Assembly (NCBI GenBank): GCA_018065885.1
Contig: JAGHSL010000144.1
Span: 1-5,975 of the forward strand
Direction: 5' to 3'
DNA length: 5,975 nt
Origin: Candidatus Limimorpha equi
GTDB lineage: Bacteria > Bacteroidota > Bacteroidia > Bacteroidales > F082
Both the position numbers and the translations under genes were made by a program. Shown in pieces: positions 5,891 through 5,975 of this stretch; position 1 is the stretch's first letter; the number at the start of each line of letters is the position of its first letter. Under the pieces are notes generated by a model, which was not told the origin of the DNA, did not search any database, and saw only the letters and a program-made list of their open reading frames with translations.

Positions 5891-5975
5891 ATGAAAAAAG
5901 CGACACTATTAACATTCTGTCTTTTAACCATTTTCGCTTCGTGCAAGAAAATCAATTTGGCCGGTTACAACGAAA
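5891..5975 (+). CDS. Partial lipoprotein gene (N-terminus only)
   Basis: Only 28 codons fall inside the window. The product starts with a lysine-flanked hydrophobic stretch (MKKATLLTFCLLTIFASC), a lipoprotein signal peptide with lipobox FASC (15-18). Signal peptidase II would cleave before C18, which would be lipidated. The residues after the cysteine (KKINLAGYNE) lack the acidic surface-export signal described for Bacteroidetes lipoproteins, so the protein may stay facing the periplasm; this is an inference from a short segment. It is divergent from the AraC-type regulator, with its own TAnnTTTG element at 5851-5858. The function of the mature protein cannot be told. Confidence 0.8.
   Translation, partial: MKKATLLTFCLLTIFASCKKINLAGYNE

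Overview
The window looks like chromosomal DNA from a member of the Bacteroidota, probably Bacteroidales. Three kinds of evidence point there. The intergenic sequences carry the Bacteroidetes-type -7 promoter element TAnnTTTG in front of four separate transcription units. The start codons sit behind A/T-rich leaders without Shine-Dalgarno sequences. The protein repertoire fits: a Xaa-His dipeptidase, a Vat/CatB-like acetyltransferase, an AraC regulator with a DUF6597-like N-terminus, and a lipoprotein with a short signal peptide. No assignment to genus is possible from the sequence alone.

Layout. A monocistronic AlkD-type DNA glycosylase gene (101-775, +) has its own promoter at 37-68 and is followed by a perfect 16-bp inverted repeat (808-842). 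After an A/T-rich intergenic region with a promoter near 1011-1018 comes a tight four-gene co-directional block (1048-4909, +): PepD-like aminoacyl-histidine dipeptidase, cation diffusion facilitator metal exporter, Vat/CatB-like left-handed beta-helix acetyltransferase, and a small APH-fold kinase. Gaps between these genes are 6, 12 and 1 nt, so one mRNA is likely. The block converges, with only 3 nt between stop codons, on an AraC-family regulator gene (4913-5749, -). That regulator is divergent from a lipoprotein gene that starts at 5891 (+) and runs off the window. The 141-bp divergent region holds two outward-facing TAnnTTTG elements, a short palindrome and a word repeated at the pepD promoter.

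How the parts may work together. AlkD removes alkylated bases. The four-gene block combines peptide turnover, divalent-metal efflux and two enzymes from families best known for antibiotic modification (acetyl transfer and phosphoryl transfer). It could be a general stress or detoxification operon, or simply housekeeping genes that share a promoter; the sequence does not decide. The AraC protein most plausibly controls itself and the divergent lipoprotein gene. No RNA genes, insertion sequences, CRISPR arrays or phage genes were seen. I found no strong case for a wholly new system; the most interesting points are the gene combination in the operon, the perfect inverted repeat, and an 11-bp word shared by two promoters.
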